The notes under the pieces were generated by a model. It had not been told where the DNA came from and ran no database searches. It saw only the letters and a list, made by a program, of their open reading frames with translations. This document shows, piece after piece, positions 1 through 7,586 of a DNA stretch of 46,215 nt. The translations under genes and the position numbers were made by a program. Origin of the DNA: Streptomyces poriferorum (lineage in GTDB: Bacteria > Actinomycetota > Actinomycetes > Streptomycetales > Streptomycetaceae). The stretch is from assembly GCF_019399235.1 (NCBI RefSeq), contig NZ_JAELVH010000082.1, forward strand, positions 1 to 46,215. Reading direction: 5' to 3'. Position 1 is the stretch's first letter, and every line of letters begins with the position of its first letter.

Positions 1-11
1 TGGACAGAACA

Positions 12-29
12 CCTAGGGCGTGCCCTAGG
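12..29. repeat. Perfect palindrome CCTAGGGC-GT-GCCCTAGG at window edge
   Basis: An 8-bp perfect inverted repeat around a GT centre sits at the very start of the window, followed at 43-60 by a sequence that recurs at 33247-33264. It may be part of a dispersed repeat or the terminator of a gene to the left. With only 11 bases of context on the left this cannot be decided. Confidence 0.45.
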
Positions 30-77
30 CCTCCCGTCTGGATCATGCCGGGCTCGCGGGGCCCGGCACCCCGGCAC

Positions 78-110
78 CCGCCCCGCCCGGGGCAGGCCCG
101 GGCGGGGCGG
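78..110. terminator. GC-rich hairpin downstream of the DODA-type dioxygenase
   Basis: A perfect 14-bp stem (CCGCCCCGCCCGGG at 78-91 against 97-110) with a 5-base loop lies beyond the end of the minus-strand dioxygenase gene. A second inverted repeat (137-148 with 164-175) overlaps that gene's stop codon. There is no T-tract, which is normal for Streptomyces terminators. I see no gene in 1-169. Confidence 0.6.
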
Positions 111-169
111 CTCAGTCGGCCTTCTCCCGCGCGCCCGGCTGAGCCGGGGCGGGCCCGGGCGCGCCCGGC

Positions 170-952
170 TCAGCCGAACTGCACCGAGCGCTTGGCCAGC
201 CCCATCCAGAACCCGTCGATCACGCTGCGTCCCTGCCCCAGCTCCTGCTCCGCGGCCCCGAGCGTGACGAAGAGGGGGGCGAAGTGCTCGGTGCGCGGGT
301 GGGCGAGGCGGCCTGCCGGGGACTTGTGCTCGAAGTCCAGCAGCGCGTCGATGTCCTGCGCCTGGAGCGCGCGGTGTCCCCAGTCGTCGAACTCCGCGGA
401 CCAGCCGGGCACGCCGCCGCCCGTATGCCGCAGCGCGGCCAGGTTGTGCGTGAAGAAGCCGCTGCCGACGATCAGGACGCCCTCGTCGCGCAGCGGCGCG
501 AGCTTGCGCCCGATGTCCATCAGTTTCTGCGGTTCCAGCGTCGGCATGGAGATCTGCAGGACCGGGATGTCGGCCCCGGGGAACATCTCCACCAGCGGGA
601 CGTACGCCCCGTGGTCGAGGCCGCGGTCCGGGATGTCCTGGACCGGCGTACCGGCGCCGCGCAGCAGCTTGCGGACGCTCTCGGCCAGTGCGGGGGCGCC
701 CGGCGCGGCGTACCGCACCTGGTAGTAGTGCTCGGGGAAGCCCCAGAAGTCGTAGACGAGCGGGACCGTCTCGGTGGCTCCCAGTGCGAGCGGGGCCTCC
801 TCCCAGTGGGCGGAGACCATGAGGATGGCGGTGGGGCGCGGCAGACCGGCGGACCAGGCGGCCAGCTCGCCGGGCCAGACCGGGTCGTCGGCCAGCGGCG
901 GTGCGCCGTGGGAGAGATAGAGGGCGGGCATGCGCTCCGCGGTGACTGTCAT
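170..952 (-). CDS. DODA-type extradiol dioxygenase family protein (YgiD-like)
   Basis: This 260-residue protein belongs to the extradiol ring-cleavage (LigB/DODA) family, whose members use a non-haem metal to open catechol-type rings; YgiD-like proteins act on 4,5-DOPA and related catechols. The N terminus has the family motif P-x-L-Y-L-S-H-G-A-P-P, whose His is a predicted metal ligand. The central GSGFFTHNL and the later AHPRTEHF/APLFVTLGA stretch carry further family His residues. I chose the ATG at 952 because GGGGAG lies just upstream; an in-frame ATG at 964 has a poorer ribosome site. It is divergent from a MarR gene across an AT-rich promoter region, a common pairing in which MarR represses the oxygenase. 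The natural substrate cannot be read from the sequence. Confidence 0.88.
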   Translation of the reverse strand: MTVTAERMPALYLSHGAPPLADDPVWPGELAAWSAGLPRPTAILMVSAHWEEAPLALGATETVPLVYDFWGFPEHYYQVRYAAPGAPALAESVRKLLRGAGTPVQDIPDRGLDHGAYVPLVEMFPGADIPVLQISMPTLEPQKLMDIGRKLAPLRDEGVLIVGSGFFTHNLAALRHTGGGVPGWSAEFDDWGHRALQAQDIDALLDFEHKSPAGRLAHPRTEHFAPLFVTLGAAEQELGQGRSVIDGFWMGLAKRSVQFG

Positions 953-964
953 GGCACTCCCCAT

Positions 965-1087
965 CCACTGCTACTCAAGGTAAGTCTTCTACCAGGACTT
1001 TCGACAGGGACTTTTCTTTAATCTTCAAGTTCCTATCTCTGGAGACCTTAGCTCTATCTAGTTCAACTTTCAAGAAAAGGTCGTACA
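965..1087. promoter_or_regulatory. AT-rich divergent promoter region, candidate MarR operator
   Basis: This 123-bp gap between the divergent dioxygenase and MarR genes is strikingly AT-rich compared with its surroundings. It contains TTCAA-type elements at 1024-1029, 1062-1066 and 1069-1074. Such repeats next to a marR gene are plausible binding sites, but the exact operator and the -10/-35 boxes are not certain. Confidence 0.45.
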
Positions 1088-1600
1088 GTGGAGTACATGA
1101 CCACGGCATCCACCGGTGGGCCGCGCTGGCTCACCGACGAAGAACAGCGCGTCTGGCGTGCCTACCTGCACGCCACCACGCTCCTGGAGGATCACCTCGA
1201 CCGCCAGTTGCAACGCGATGCCGGCATGCCGCACATCTACTACGGGCTGCTCGTCCAGCTCGCCCAGGCGCCCCGCCGTCAGCTGCGGATGACCGAACTG
1301 GCCAAGAACGCCAAGATCACCCGCTCCCGGCTCTCGCACGCCGTCGCCCGGCTGGAGAAGAGCGGATGGGTGCGCCGCGAGGACTGCCCGTCCGACAAGC
1401 GAGGCCAGAACGCGGTCCTCACCCAGGAGGGCTACGAGATGCTCCGCCGCTCGGCCCCCGGCCACGTCAGCGCCGTACGCCAGGCGATGTTCGACCGGCT
1501 CACGCCCGAGCAGGTACGCACGCTCGGCGAGATCATGCAGGTCATGGCAGCCGGGCTACAGCCGGAAGGCACCGACGCGGACCTCCCCTGGCTCCGCTGA
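1088..1600 (+). CDS. MarR-family transcriptional regulator
   Basis: A 170-residue winged-helix MarR regulator. The N-terminal helices (LTDEEQRVWRAYLHATTLLE) precede the winged helix, where MTELAKNAKITRSRLSHAVARLEKSGWVRRE is followed by the wing with the classic D-K-R-G (here CPSDKRGQNAVLT); only parts of this run are quoted here as landmarks. The GTG start at 1088 has AAAAGG seven bases upstream; an ATG at 1097 would remove three residues and has poorer spacing. MarR proteins bind as dimers and typically respond to phenolic or oxidative ligands. That fits control of the divergent ring-cleavage dioxygenase and of itself. Convergent with the MFS gene. Confidence 0.9.
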   Translation: MEYMTTASTGGPRWLTDEEQRVWRAYLHATTLLEDHLDRQLQRDAGMPHIYYGLLVQLAQAPRRQLRMTELAKNAKITRSRLSHAVARLEKSGWVRREDCPSDKRGQNAVLTQEGYEMLRRSAPGHVSAVRQAMFDRLTPEQVRTLGEIMQVMAAGLQPEGTDADLPWLR

Positions 1601-1629
1601 CCACACCCGCGCGCTCCCCCGCACACGCC

Positions 1630-1665
1630 TCTGCCCCGGCTCCGTGGATACGGAACCGGGGCAGA
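1630..1665. terminator. Bidirectional terminator hairpin
   Basis: Outer stem TCTGCCCCGG (1630-1639) pairs with CCGGGGCAGA (1656-1665). Inside it TCCGT (1641-1645) pairs with ACGGA (1650-1654) around a GGAT loop. It lies between the convergent MarR and MFS genes, so it can serve both. Confidence 0.75.
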
Positions 1666-1715
1666 ACTCGCTTCACGCCCCGTCACGGGAGTGACGGAAC
1701 CTCACGGACGGGCGC

Positions 1716-3248
1716 TCAGTGCGCGACGACCGGGATCTTGAACTCGTCCTCGACGCCCTCGGCGTCACCGGAGCCGGTGCCCCCGGACGTCGTGGTGGCC
1801 GACGGACGGCCGGCGTTGATGAAGGTCCCCGCGATCGCGGCGGCCACCACCAGGATGCCGACGGCCCACCAGATGGCGCCGGTGAAGCCGTGCACCATCG
1901 ACTGGAGCTTCAGCTGCTCCGGGTCGGTGGCGCCGAGCGCGGCGTGCGAGGTGGCGTACGCCGTGGCGGCCGAGGCGGCGATGGTGTTGAGCAGCGCGGT
2001 GCCGATCGCACCGCCGACCTGCTGCGAGGTGTTGACCATCGCGGAGGCGACACCCGCGTCACGCGGCTCGATGCCGTGCGTGGCCAGCGACATGGCGGGC
2101 ATGAACGCCGTACCCATGCCGAGACCCAGCAGGAGCTGGCCCGGCAGGATGACCGCCGCGTAGGACGAGTCGATCTCCAGCTGCGTCAGCAGCAGCATGC
2201 CGACGCCCGCGAGCAGGAAGCCGGGGGCCATCAGCAGACGGGCCGGGACCCGCGTCATCAGCCGGGCGCCGATCTGCGTCGAGCCGGTGATCATGCCGAC
2301 GATCATCGGCATGAAGGCGAAGCCCGTCTTGATCGGCGAGTAGCCCTTGACGACCTGGAGGTAGTACGTGAGGAACAGGAACAGGCCGAACATCGCGATG
2401 ACGGCCAGACCCAGCGACAGGTAGACGCCACCGCGGTTGCGGTCCATCACGACGCGCAGCGGGAGCAGCGGCGACTTGACCTTGGACTCGACCAGGACGA
2501 AGGCGAGCAGCAGCACCGCGGAGGCGACGAACGTGCCGATGGTCAGCGTGTCCGACCAGCCACTGGACTCGGCGCGGGTGAACCCGTAGACCAGCGCGAC
2601 CAGGCCCAGGGCGGACAGGACGACGCCGGGGATGTCGAGCGACGAGCGGTTACGGCTGCCGGCCGGCTCGCGGATCACGAAGTACGCACCGGCTGCGGCG
2701 ACGATCGCGAACGGGATGTTGACGAAGAACGTCCAGCGCCAGTTCAGCGTCTGGGTGAGGAAACCGCCGAGGATCAGGCCGACGGCGCCACCGCCACCGG
2801 CGATCGCCCCGTAGATGCCGAACGCCTTGGCGCGCTCCTTGGCATCGGTGAACATCACCGCGAGCAGCGAGAGGGCCGCCGGGGCGAGCAGCGCGCCGAA
2901 CACACCCTGAAGGGCGCGGGAGCCGAACAGCATGCCCTGGTTCTGCGCCGCGCCACCGAGGGCGGACGCCAGCGCGAAGCCGATCAGACCGACGACGAAG
3001 GTGCGCTTGCGGCCCCAGAGGTCGGCGATCCGGCCCCCGAAGAGCAGCAGTCCGCCGAAGGCGAGTGCGTAGGCCGTGATGACCCACTGCTTGTTGGCAT
3101 CGGTGATGCCGAGGTCCGTCTGGGCGTGCGGAAGCGCGATGTTCACGATGGTGGCGTCGAGCACGACCATCAACTGCGCGAGTGCGATGAACGCCAGCGC
3201 TTTCCAGCGACTGGGGTCCGGGAGTCGGATATCAGCTGTTTTTGACAT
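1716..3248 (-). CDS. DHA2-type MFS drug exporter (EmrB/QacA-like)
   Basis: A 510-residue integral membrane exporter with the 14-helix layout of DHA2 (proton:drug antiporter) transporters. TM1 carries LMVVLDATIVNIALP, the family's motif D1, with the Asp typical of multidrug exporters. The TM2-3 loop has GGRIADLWGRKRTF (motif A), and TM5 has GAIAGGGGAVGLILGGFL (motif C, the antiporter motif). The ATG at 3248 is favoured because AGGTGG lies eight bases upstream; a GTG at 3260 is the alternative. It follows the TetR gene on the same strand after about 220 bp, so it may be part of that regulator's target set, although the palindromes described upstream of the TetR gene are not visible at this promoter. 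Substrate unknown. Confidence 0.9.
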   Translation of the reverse strand: MSKTADIRLPDPSRWKALAFIALAQLMVVLDATIVNIALPHAQTDLGITDANKQWVITAYALAFGGLLLFGGRIADLWGRKRTFVVGLIGFALASALGGAAQNQGMLFGSRALQGVFGALLAPAALSLLAVMFTDAKERAKAFGIYGAIAGGGGAVGLILGGFLTQTLNWRWTFFVNIPFAIVAAAGAYFVIREPAGSRNRSSLDIPGVVLSALGLVALVYGFTRAESSGWSDTLTIGTFVASAVLLLAFVLVESKVKSPLLPLRVVMDRNRGGVYLSLGLAVIAMFGLFLFLTYYLQVVKGYSPIKTGFAFMPMIVGMITGSTQIGARLMTRVPARLLMAPGFLLAGVGMLLLTQLEIDSSYAAVILPGQLLLGLGMGTAFMPAMSLATHGIEPRDAGVASAMVNTSQQVGGAIGTALLNTIAASAATAYATSHAALGATDPEQLKLQSMVHGFTGAIWWAVGILVVAAAIAGTFINAGRPSATTTSGGTGSGDAEGVEDEFKIPVVAH

Positions 3249-3330
3249 GGGAGTAGCCACCTAAGGACGCGCGAGAGCGCGCGAGGTCGTGAACCGTGCG
3301 TTCGGTGAGGGCCGGGCGAAAGCGAGGGCC

Positions 3331-3390
3331 GGACTGGCCGGACTGGCCGGACTGGCTGGGCTGGCTGGGCTGGCTGGGCTGGCCGGACTG
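3331..3390. repeat. 9-bp tandem repeat (GGACTGGCC/GGGCTGGCT), about 6.7 copies
   Basis: Six full units and a partial one lie between the TetR gene and the MFS gene. The two unit variants are arranged in blocks: three GGACTGGCC-like units, three GGGCTGGCT-like units, then a return to the first form. That suggests slippage expansion. The unit length is a multiple of three, but there is no credible reading frame. No gene is seen in 3249-3472. Confidence 0.8.
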
Positions 3391-3472
3391 TGGTCAGGAA
3401 GAAGAGGGAGGAGGGGGTCGCGGTGTCGCGGACACGGGGCCGGGCGTCCGGTTCAGGAGCCCGGCGCGCCGG

Positions 3473-4135
3473 TCAGGCCTGACGCCGCAGGTCCTCCAAG
3501 GTCGCCGCCGTTCCGGGGAGTACGGACCGGGCCGGGGTCTCCAGTCCGTCCAGGAACAGCTGGATGTGGCGGTGGGTGAACCGGTCGATGTTCAGGCAGG
3601 CGATGCCCGGCAGCGGCCGGGTGAGCTGGGAGAGGGCGACCAGTACGTCACCGACGGCGATGTCGGTACGCAGGCGCCCCGCGGACATGGCGCGCTCGAC
3701 GAGTCCTTCGACGGCCTCTTCGAGGCGCCGGCGCTCGGCGAGCAGTTCGGGATGGTCCTTGTCGAAACCGCCGGACAGCATGGGACACAGGGCCCCGATC
3801 CGTTCGTCGGCCGCCGCGTGCACGAAGCGGCTGAGCGCGACGAAGGGATCCCGCTCCTCGTTCGCGGCCTCCTCGGCACGGTCGGTGGTACGGGAGGTGA
3901 CCGCGAGGACGACCTCATGGGTCAGTGCTGCCCGGTCGGGGAAGTTCCGGTAGAGGGTGGCGTTGCCGACGCCGGCGCGGCGGGCGACCTCGTCGAGCGG
4001 CACATCGGGGCCGAACTCGACGAACATCTCGCGCGCCGCCGTCACGATCCGCTCCCGGTTGCGCAGCGCGTCGGCCCTCGGTTTGGGCGTACGCGGCTGC
4101 GCGGTTCCGGCTGCGGTGCGGGTGACGGTGTCCAC
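3473..4135 (-). CDS. TetR-family transcriptional regulator
   Basis: A 220-residue TetR repressor. The N-terminal helix-turn-helix domain is clear: RERIVTAAREMFVEFG, then VPLDEVARRAGVGNATLYRNF with the family's recognition helix, and FPDRAALTHEVV after it. The C-terminal ligand domain is of the common actinobacterial type. I placed the start at a GTG at 4135 because AAGGAG precedes it by eight bases; the open frame runs to 4345, but that stretch carries the promoter and palindromes. It is divergent from the M6 peptidase gene and upstream of the MFS exporter on its own strand. Two 23-bp palindromes in the divergent gap are its likely operators, so it should regulate itself and the peptidase. 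Confidence 0.88.
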   Translation of the reverse strand: MDTVTRTAAGTAQPRTPKPRADALRNRERIVTAAREMFVEFGPDVPLDEVARRAGVGNATLYRNFPDRAALTHEVVLAVTSRTTDRAEEAANEERDPFVALSRFVHAAADERIGALCPMLSGGFDKDHPELLAERRRLEEAVEGLVERAMSAGRLRTDIAVGDVLVALSQLTRPLPGIACLNIDRFTHRHIQLFLDGLETPARSVLPGTAATLEDLRRQA

Positions 4136-4186
4136 GGCGGCACTCCTTCTCTTCCGGTGTTCGTAACTCCGGCGACCCCTCCATGT

Positions 4187-4250
4187 AACCGGGGACCGCC
4201 TCCCCGTTTCGCAGGGAACACCAGTGCAAACGGGGAAACGATCCCCGGTT
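4187..4250. promoter_or_regulatory. Two 23-bp palindromes, candidate TetR operators
   Basis: Site 1 (4187-4209) is AACCGGGGA-N5-TCCCCGTTT and site 2 (4228-4250) is AAACGGGGA-N5-TCCCCGGTT. Each is a near-perfect palindrome, they mirror each other, and their centres are 41 bp apart (about four helix turns). They lie in the promoter gap between the divergent TetR and M6 peptidase genes, the standard place for autoregulatory operators. Confidence 0.7.
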
Positions 4251-4404
4251 ATTTCCCGGGCCGATGTGACCTGCGCCACATGCAGCGAAGGGAAAAAACC
4301 AACCGATCGGCGCACCCAACGCGCGGCGCCGCACCGCCCGGCCAATGCTGATCGACAGAGCGCAGTCGGGGTCGGCCGACTGCCGCGGACCCGAAGGCGC
4401 CTCT

Positions 4405-5682
4405 ATGCAGCAGCCCCGCCACCGGATACGCAAGCACCGCCACCCGGTGGCCCTCGGGGCAGCAACGGCCCTGGTCATCGCCTCCCTCGCCTCGGCGAGC
4501 AGCACCCTCCCCCTGCCCAGCCGGGCCTCCGCCGGTCCGATGACCACCAGCCAGGCGGCGGGGCTCGGCCCGTGCCGGATAACGGCGGCCATGGGGGTGC
4601 AGATGTCGGAGGGCATGCCCACGCAGCCGGGCTACGCCCGTTCCACCGGCCAGGTCCACGCGTTGAACCTGATGATCGACTTCCCCGACGCGCCGGGGAA
4701 GGAGCCGGCCATGGACCGGCTCGCCGAGTTCTTCCCGCAGACCACGGACTGGTTCCGCACCAGCTCCTACGGGCGGCTCACCTATGTACCCGAAGCGCCG
4801 GTGAAGACCTGGCTGCGGATGCCGCTGCCGTTCGCGGAGTACGGCATCGAGCGCGGGTCACCGTACGAACCGGGCTACCGCCACCTCGTCCGGGACATCG
4901 TCGCCGCCGCCGACCCGATGGTGGACTTCACCGCATACGACCTGGTCAACATCCTGGTCACTCCGAACGCCGGCCCCTCGGCCCTGGACACGGTGCTGTC
5001 CGTGACCTTCTCCGGCAACGACGACGCCCCGTACGCGGACGGCGTCCCGCTCTCCAACACGTCCTTCGTCTACAGCCGCCAGGACGACGGCTCGGGCTCG
5101 TACCCCCAGACCGGCTACCGCGTCCTGCCGCACGAGAACGGCCATGTCTTCGGCCTGCCCGACCTCTACACGATGGAGGGCGGGGGCTCGGTCGGGCACT
5201 GGGACATCATGTCCGAGGACTGGGGCGCCAACAACGACCTGCTGGGCTGGCACAAGTGGAAGCTCGGCTGGCTCGACAACAGCCAGATCAGCTGCGCCGC
5301 CCGGCCCGGCACCAGCGACCACGTCCTGGAGCCGCTGGCCACCCATGGCGGCACGAAGCTGGCGTTCGTACCGCTGACCGCCGAGTCCGGCTACGCGGTG
5401 GAGGTGCGGACCCAGGCCGGCAACGACCAGGAGGTGTGCCGGCCGGGCGTGCTGATCTACAAGGTGAGCTCGGACGTCGACACCGGTCAGGGGCCCGTGT
5501 CGGTCACGGACAGCACGAAGGACAGCAGCGGCTGCACCCGGCTGCCCAACGTCCACGCCGAACTCTCCGACGCCCCGTTCCAGCCCGGTCAGTCCTTCAC
5601 CGACCGGGCCAACGGGATCAGCATCTCGGTGCTCGACAAGGACTCCAAGGGCGACTACCGGGTACGCATCACCCGCCTCTGA
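4405..5682 (+). CDS. Secreted M6-type metallopeptidase
   Basis: A 425-residue exported zinc peptidase of the M6 (immune inhibitor A-like) type. The start is an ATG with GAAGG seven bases upstream. The N terminus has basic residues (RHRIRKHRHP), a hydrophobic stretch (VALGAATALVIASLAS) and Ala-rich cleavage sites near SRASAG, a typical Sec signal peptide. The zinc-binding motif is PHENGHVFGLPDLY, with H243, E244 and H247; the following GLPD and the WDIMS stretch match M6 enzymes, in which a downstream Asp is the third metal ligand. The C-terminal region is probably a beta-sandwich. It is divergent from a TetR gene with paired palindromes in between, so it is probably repressible. The last codons T-R-L-stop form the first unit of a 12-bp tandem repeat. 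Its substrate is unknown. Confidence 0.87.
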   Translation: MQQPRHRIRKHRHPVALGAATALVIASLASASSTLPLPSRASAGPMTTSQAAGLGPCRITAAMGVQMSEGMPTQPGYARSTGQVHALNLMIDFPDAPGKEPAMDRLAEFFPQTTDWFRTSSYGRLTYVPEAPVKTWLRMPLPFAEYGIERGSPYEPGYRHLVRDIVAAADPMVDFTAYDLVNILVTPNAGPSALDTVLSVTFSGNDDAPYADGVPLSNTSFVYSRQDDGSGSYPQTGYRVLPHENGHVFGLPDLYTMEGGGSVGHWDIMSEDWGANNDLLGWHKWKLGWLDNSQISCAARPGTSDHVLEPLATHGGTKLAFVPLTAESGYAVEVRTQAGNDQEVCRPGVLIYKVSSDVDTGQGPVSVTDSTKDSSGCTRLPNVHAELSDAPFQPGQSFTDRANGISISVLDKDSKGDYRVRITRL

Positions 5683-5730
5683 ACTCGCCTCTGCACCCGC
5701 CTCCGCACCCGCCTCCGCACCCGCCTCCGG
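5671..5730. repeat. 12-bp tandem repeat, five units, starting inside the M6 gene end
   Basis: Five 12-bp units related to ACCCGCCTCCGC run end to end. The first unit (ACCCGCCTCTGA) is the last three codons plus the stop of the peptidase gene; the others follow in the intergenic region. The array ends about 40 bp before the 3' end of the convergent ligase gene, which itself is truncated. Confidence 0.85.
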
Positions 5731-5767
5731 CCGTCTCCCCCGATGGCCGCGGGCTTCCCGCCGTCGC

Positions 5768-7261
5768 TTACGCCTCCGCGCTCTCTGCCTTCCGGCCGAC
5801 GACGTCGGCCCGTCCGTCATGGATCACCGCCAGGTCGCCGGTACGGAACCAGCCGCCGGTGAACGCCTTCGCCGTGGCCTCCTCGTCCCGCCAGTACCCA
5901 CGGGCCAGCGCCTGGCCGCGGAGCCACAACTCGCCGGTCTCCCCCTCGGGCAGCGCCTCGCCCGCCGGACCGGCGATCCGCACCTCCGTGCTCGGCGTCG
6001 GCCGCCCCGCGCTGCCCGGATGGAGCCGGTACTCGGCGCCGGAGTTCGCCATGACCGCGCCGCCGGTCTCGGCCGGCCCGTACCCGTTGTACGGCTCGAT
6101 CCGCTCCCCGCGGGCGGCCAGCCGCGCGACCAGGTCGTGCGGCGGCGCGGACCCGCCGGTGTCGAGCATCCGGAGGCTCTCCGGCCGGTCTCCCGTCCGG
6201 TCGGCCTCGGCGAGCAGGTCCAGGGCGGTTTCCGGCGTCCCGGCGTAGTTCGTGACGCGGTGCTCCCGGATCAGCCGCAGCGCCTCCTCCGCGTCCCAGT
6301 CGCCCATTAGGACGACGGAGCCGCCTGCCGACATCGCGGCGTAGAGGCTGCTGAGCGCGGCGACGTGGAAGAACGGGAACGTCAGCAGCGTGACGGGCGC
6401 GGACTCCTGCCCCGGGACGGCTCCCCGCCCGAGCGCGGAGGTCGCGGCGTGGAACCGCGGGTTGCGCGCGGCGCCCGCCTGGGCGAGCTGGGTGGCGACG
6501 ATCCCCTGGGGCCTGCCGGTGGCACGCGGGGCGTAGAGGATCGTCGCGTCGTCCTCGGGCCGGGCCTCGACTTCGGGCGGCGCGGCGAGCGGATCGGGCG
6601 CCGGCAGGTCCTCGTACCGCTCGACGTGGTCCTCCGGGGCGCGGCGGTGGTCCTCGGCGTGGAACACGACCACGCGCGCCCCGGCCTTCCGCGCCCAGTC
6701 CGCGACCGGCGGCAGCCGTTCGCCGTCGACCAGCAGCACCCGGGGCCCGGAGTCGTCGAGCGCGAACGTGAACTCGGCCTCCGTCCACCGCGGGTCCAGC
6801 GGGACGGCGACCAGGCCGGCCAGCTGGGCGGCCCAGAACGCGATCTGCCACTCCGGACGGTTGCGCATCGCCACCACGGCCCGGTCGCCCGGCCGGAGCC
6901 CGTACGTATCGCTCAGCCGGCAAGCCAGCGCGGACGCGGCGGCGAAGAACTCCCCGTACGCGTAGCCGCGCTCCCCCGCGACCCCCGACATCAGGAACGG
7001 CCGGTCCCCGAACGCCCATGTGGTCTCCACGAACTCACGGAGCGTCCTGGGCCCGTCCGCGTACATCAGTGAGCCCGCCTGCGGCCCGTCCTCGGCCCGC
7101 ACCACGGCGAACGGACCGCCGGGACCGGCCAGTGCGGCGTGCACACGGGCCGCCGCCGTGGCCGCGGCCACGGACTCGGCCACGGACTCGGATTCGGCGG
7201 GCGAGGGAGGTGTGACCGGGGTCCGACCGGGATGAGGCACGAACGGCCTTTCTGGGCGCAT
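5768..7261 (-). CDS. Adenylate-forming enzyme (acyl-CoA ligase type), C-terminally truncated, degenerate ATP loop
   Basis: A 497-residue member of the AMP-forming ligase superfamily. The N-terminal domain is recognisable throughout: DTYGLRPGDRAVVAMRNRPEW, FPFFHVAAL, EPYNGYGPAETGG (motif A5), GELWLRG and WFRTGDLAV (A7). Two things are wrong. The P-loop motif, normally Y-T-S-G-T-T-G-x-P-K-G, reads YAPRATGRPQG, losing the Ser/Gly and the Lys. The protein then stops soon after the GR hinge (DGRADVVGRKAES), so the roughly 110-residue C-terminal domain with the catalytic A10 lysine is missing. Only 85 bp separate its stop from the convergent peptidase gene, so no remnant is left there. It is probably inactive as a ligase, or a substrate-binding relic. 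The start is the ATG at 7261; the upstream in-frame extension is weak. Confidence 0.75.
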   Translation of the reverse strand: MRPERPFVPHPGRTPVTPPSPAESESVAESVAAATAAARVHAALAGPGGPFAVVRAEDGPQAGSLMYADGPRTLREFVETTWAFGDRPFLMSGVAGERGYAYGEFFAAASALACRLSDTYGLRPGDRAVVAMRNRPEWQIAFWAAQLAGLVAVPLDPRWTEAEFTFALDDSGPRVLLVDGERLPPVADWARKAGARVVVFHAEDHRRAPEDHVERYEDLPAPDPLAAPPEVEARPEDDATILYAPRATGRPQGIVATQLAQAGAARNPRFHAATSALGRGAVPGQESAPVTLLTFPFFHVAALSSLYAAMSAGGSVVLMGDWDAEEALRLIREHRVTNYAGTPETALDLLAEADRTGDRPESLRMLDTGGSAPPHDLVARLAARGERIEPYNGYGPAETGGAVMANSGAEYRLHPGSAGRPTPSTEVRIAGPAGEALPEGETGELWLRGQALARGYWRDEEATAKAFTGGWFRTGDLAVIHDGRADVVGRKAESAEA

Positions 7262-7586
7262 GCTCACGATCTTGGCGACGCTAGGCCCGCCCCCACAACC
7301 CGTCAAGGACGCCCTCCGTACCCCGCCGCCCGGCACCCGACGGGCGCCGCGTCGCGGTCAGCCGTTCCTGTCCCCGAAAAGTGCGAAAACGCCCCGGGGC
7401 GGCCAAGGCCGAAAGCCGCGCAACGAGGTGCGCGCCCAGATGTTCAAGGCACACAGCGAGCGGACGCCGACTTCGCTTTCCTTCACCGTCACCGGCTGAC
7501 ACCCCGGGGCCGTACGCGGTGCCCGCGAGGCCGGTGGCCGAACCGGTCAGGGATCGAGAAGCACCGGTGGCGGAGCCGCGCTTAGC
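7262..7586. other. Divergent intergenic region, no gene seen
   Basis: This 325-bp gap separates the truncated ligase gene from the VOC gene. CCCCGGGGC occurs twice (7392-7400 and 7502-7510). The open frames here are short, lack ribosome sites and resemble nothing known. Promoters for both genes must lie here, but I cannot pinpoint them. Confidence 0.5.

Noticed and set aside
3136..3300. Search for the CGGGGA-type palindrome or the AGCACG operator at the MFS exporter promoter.
   Set aside because: Neither motif is present; only a short CGCGC-GAGA-GCGCG hairpin-like sequence near 3269 is seen, which is too weak to call an operator.
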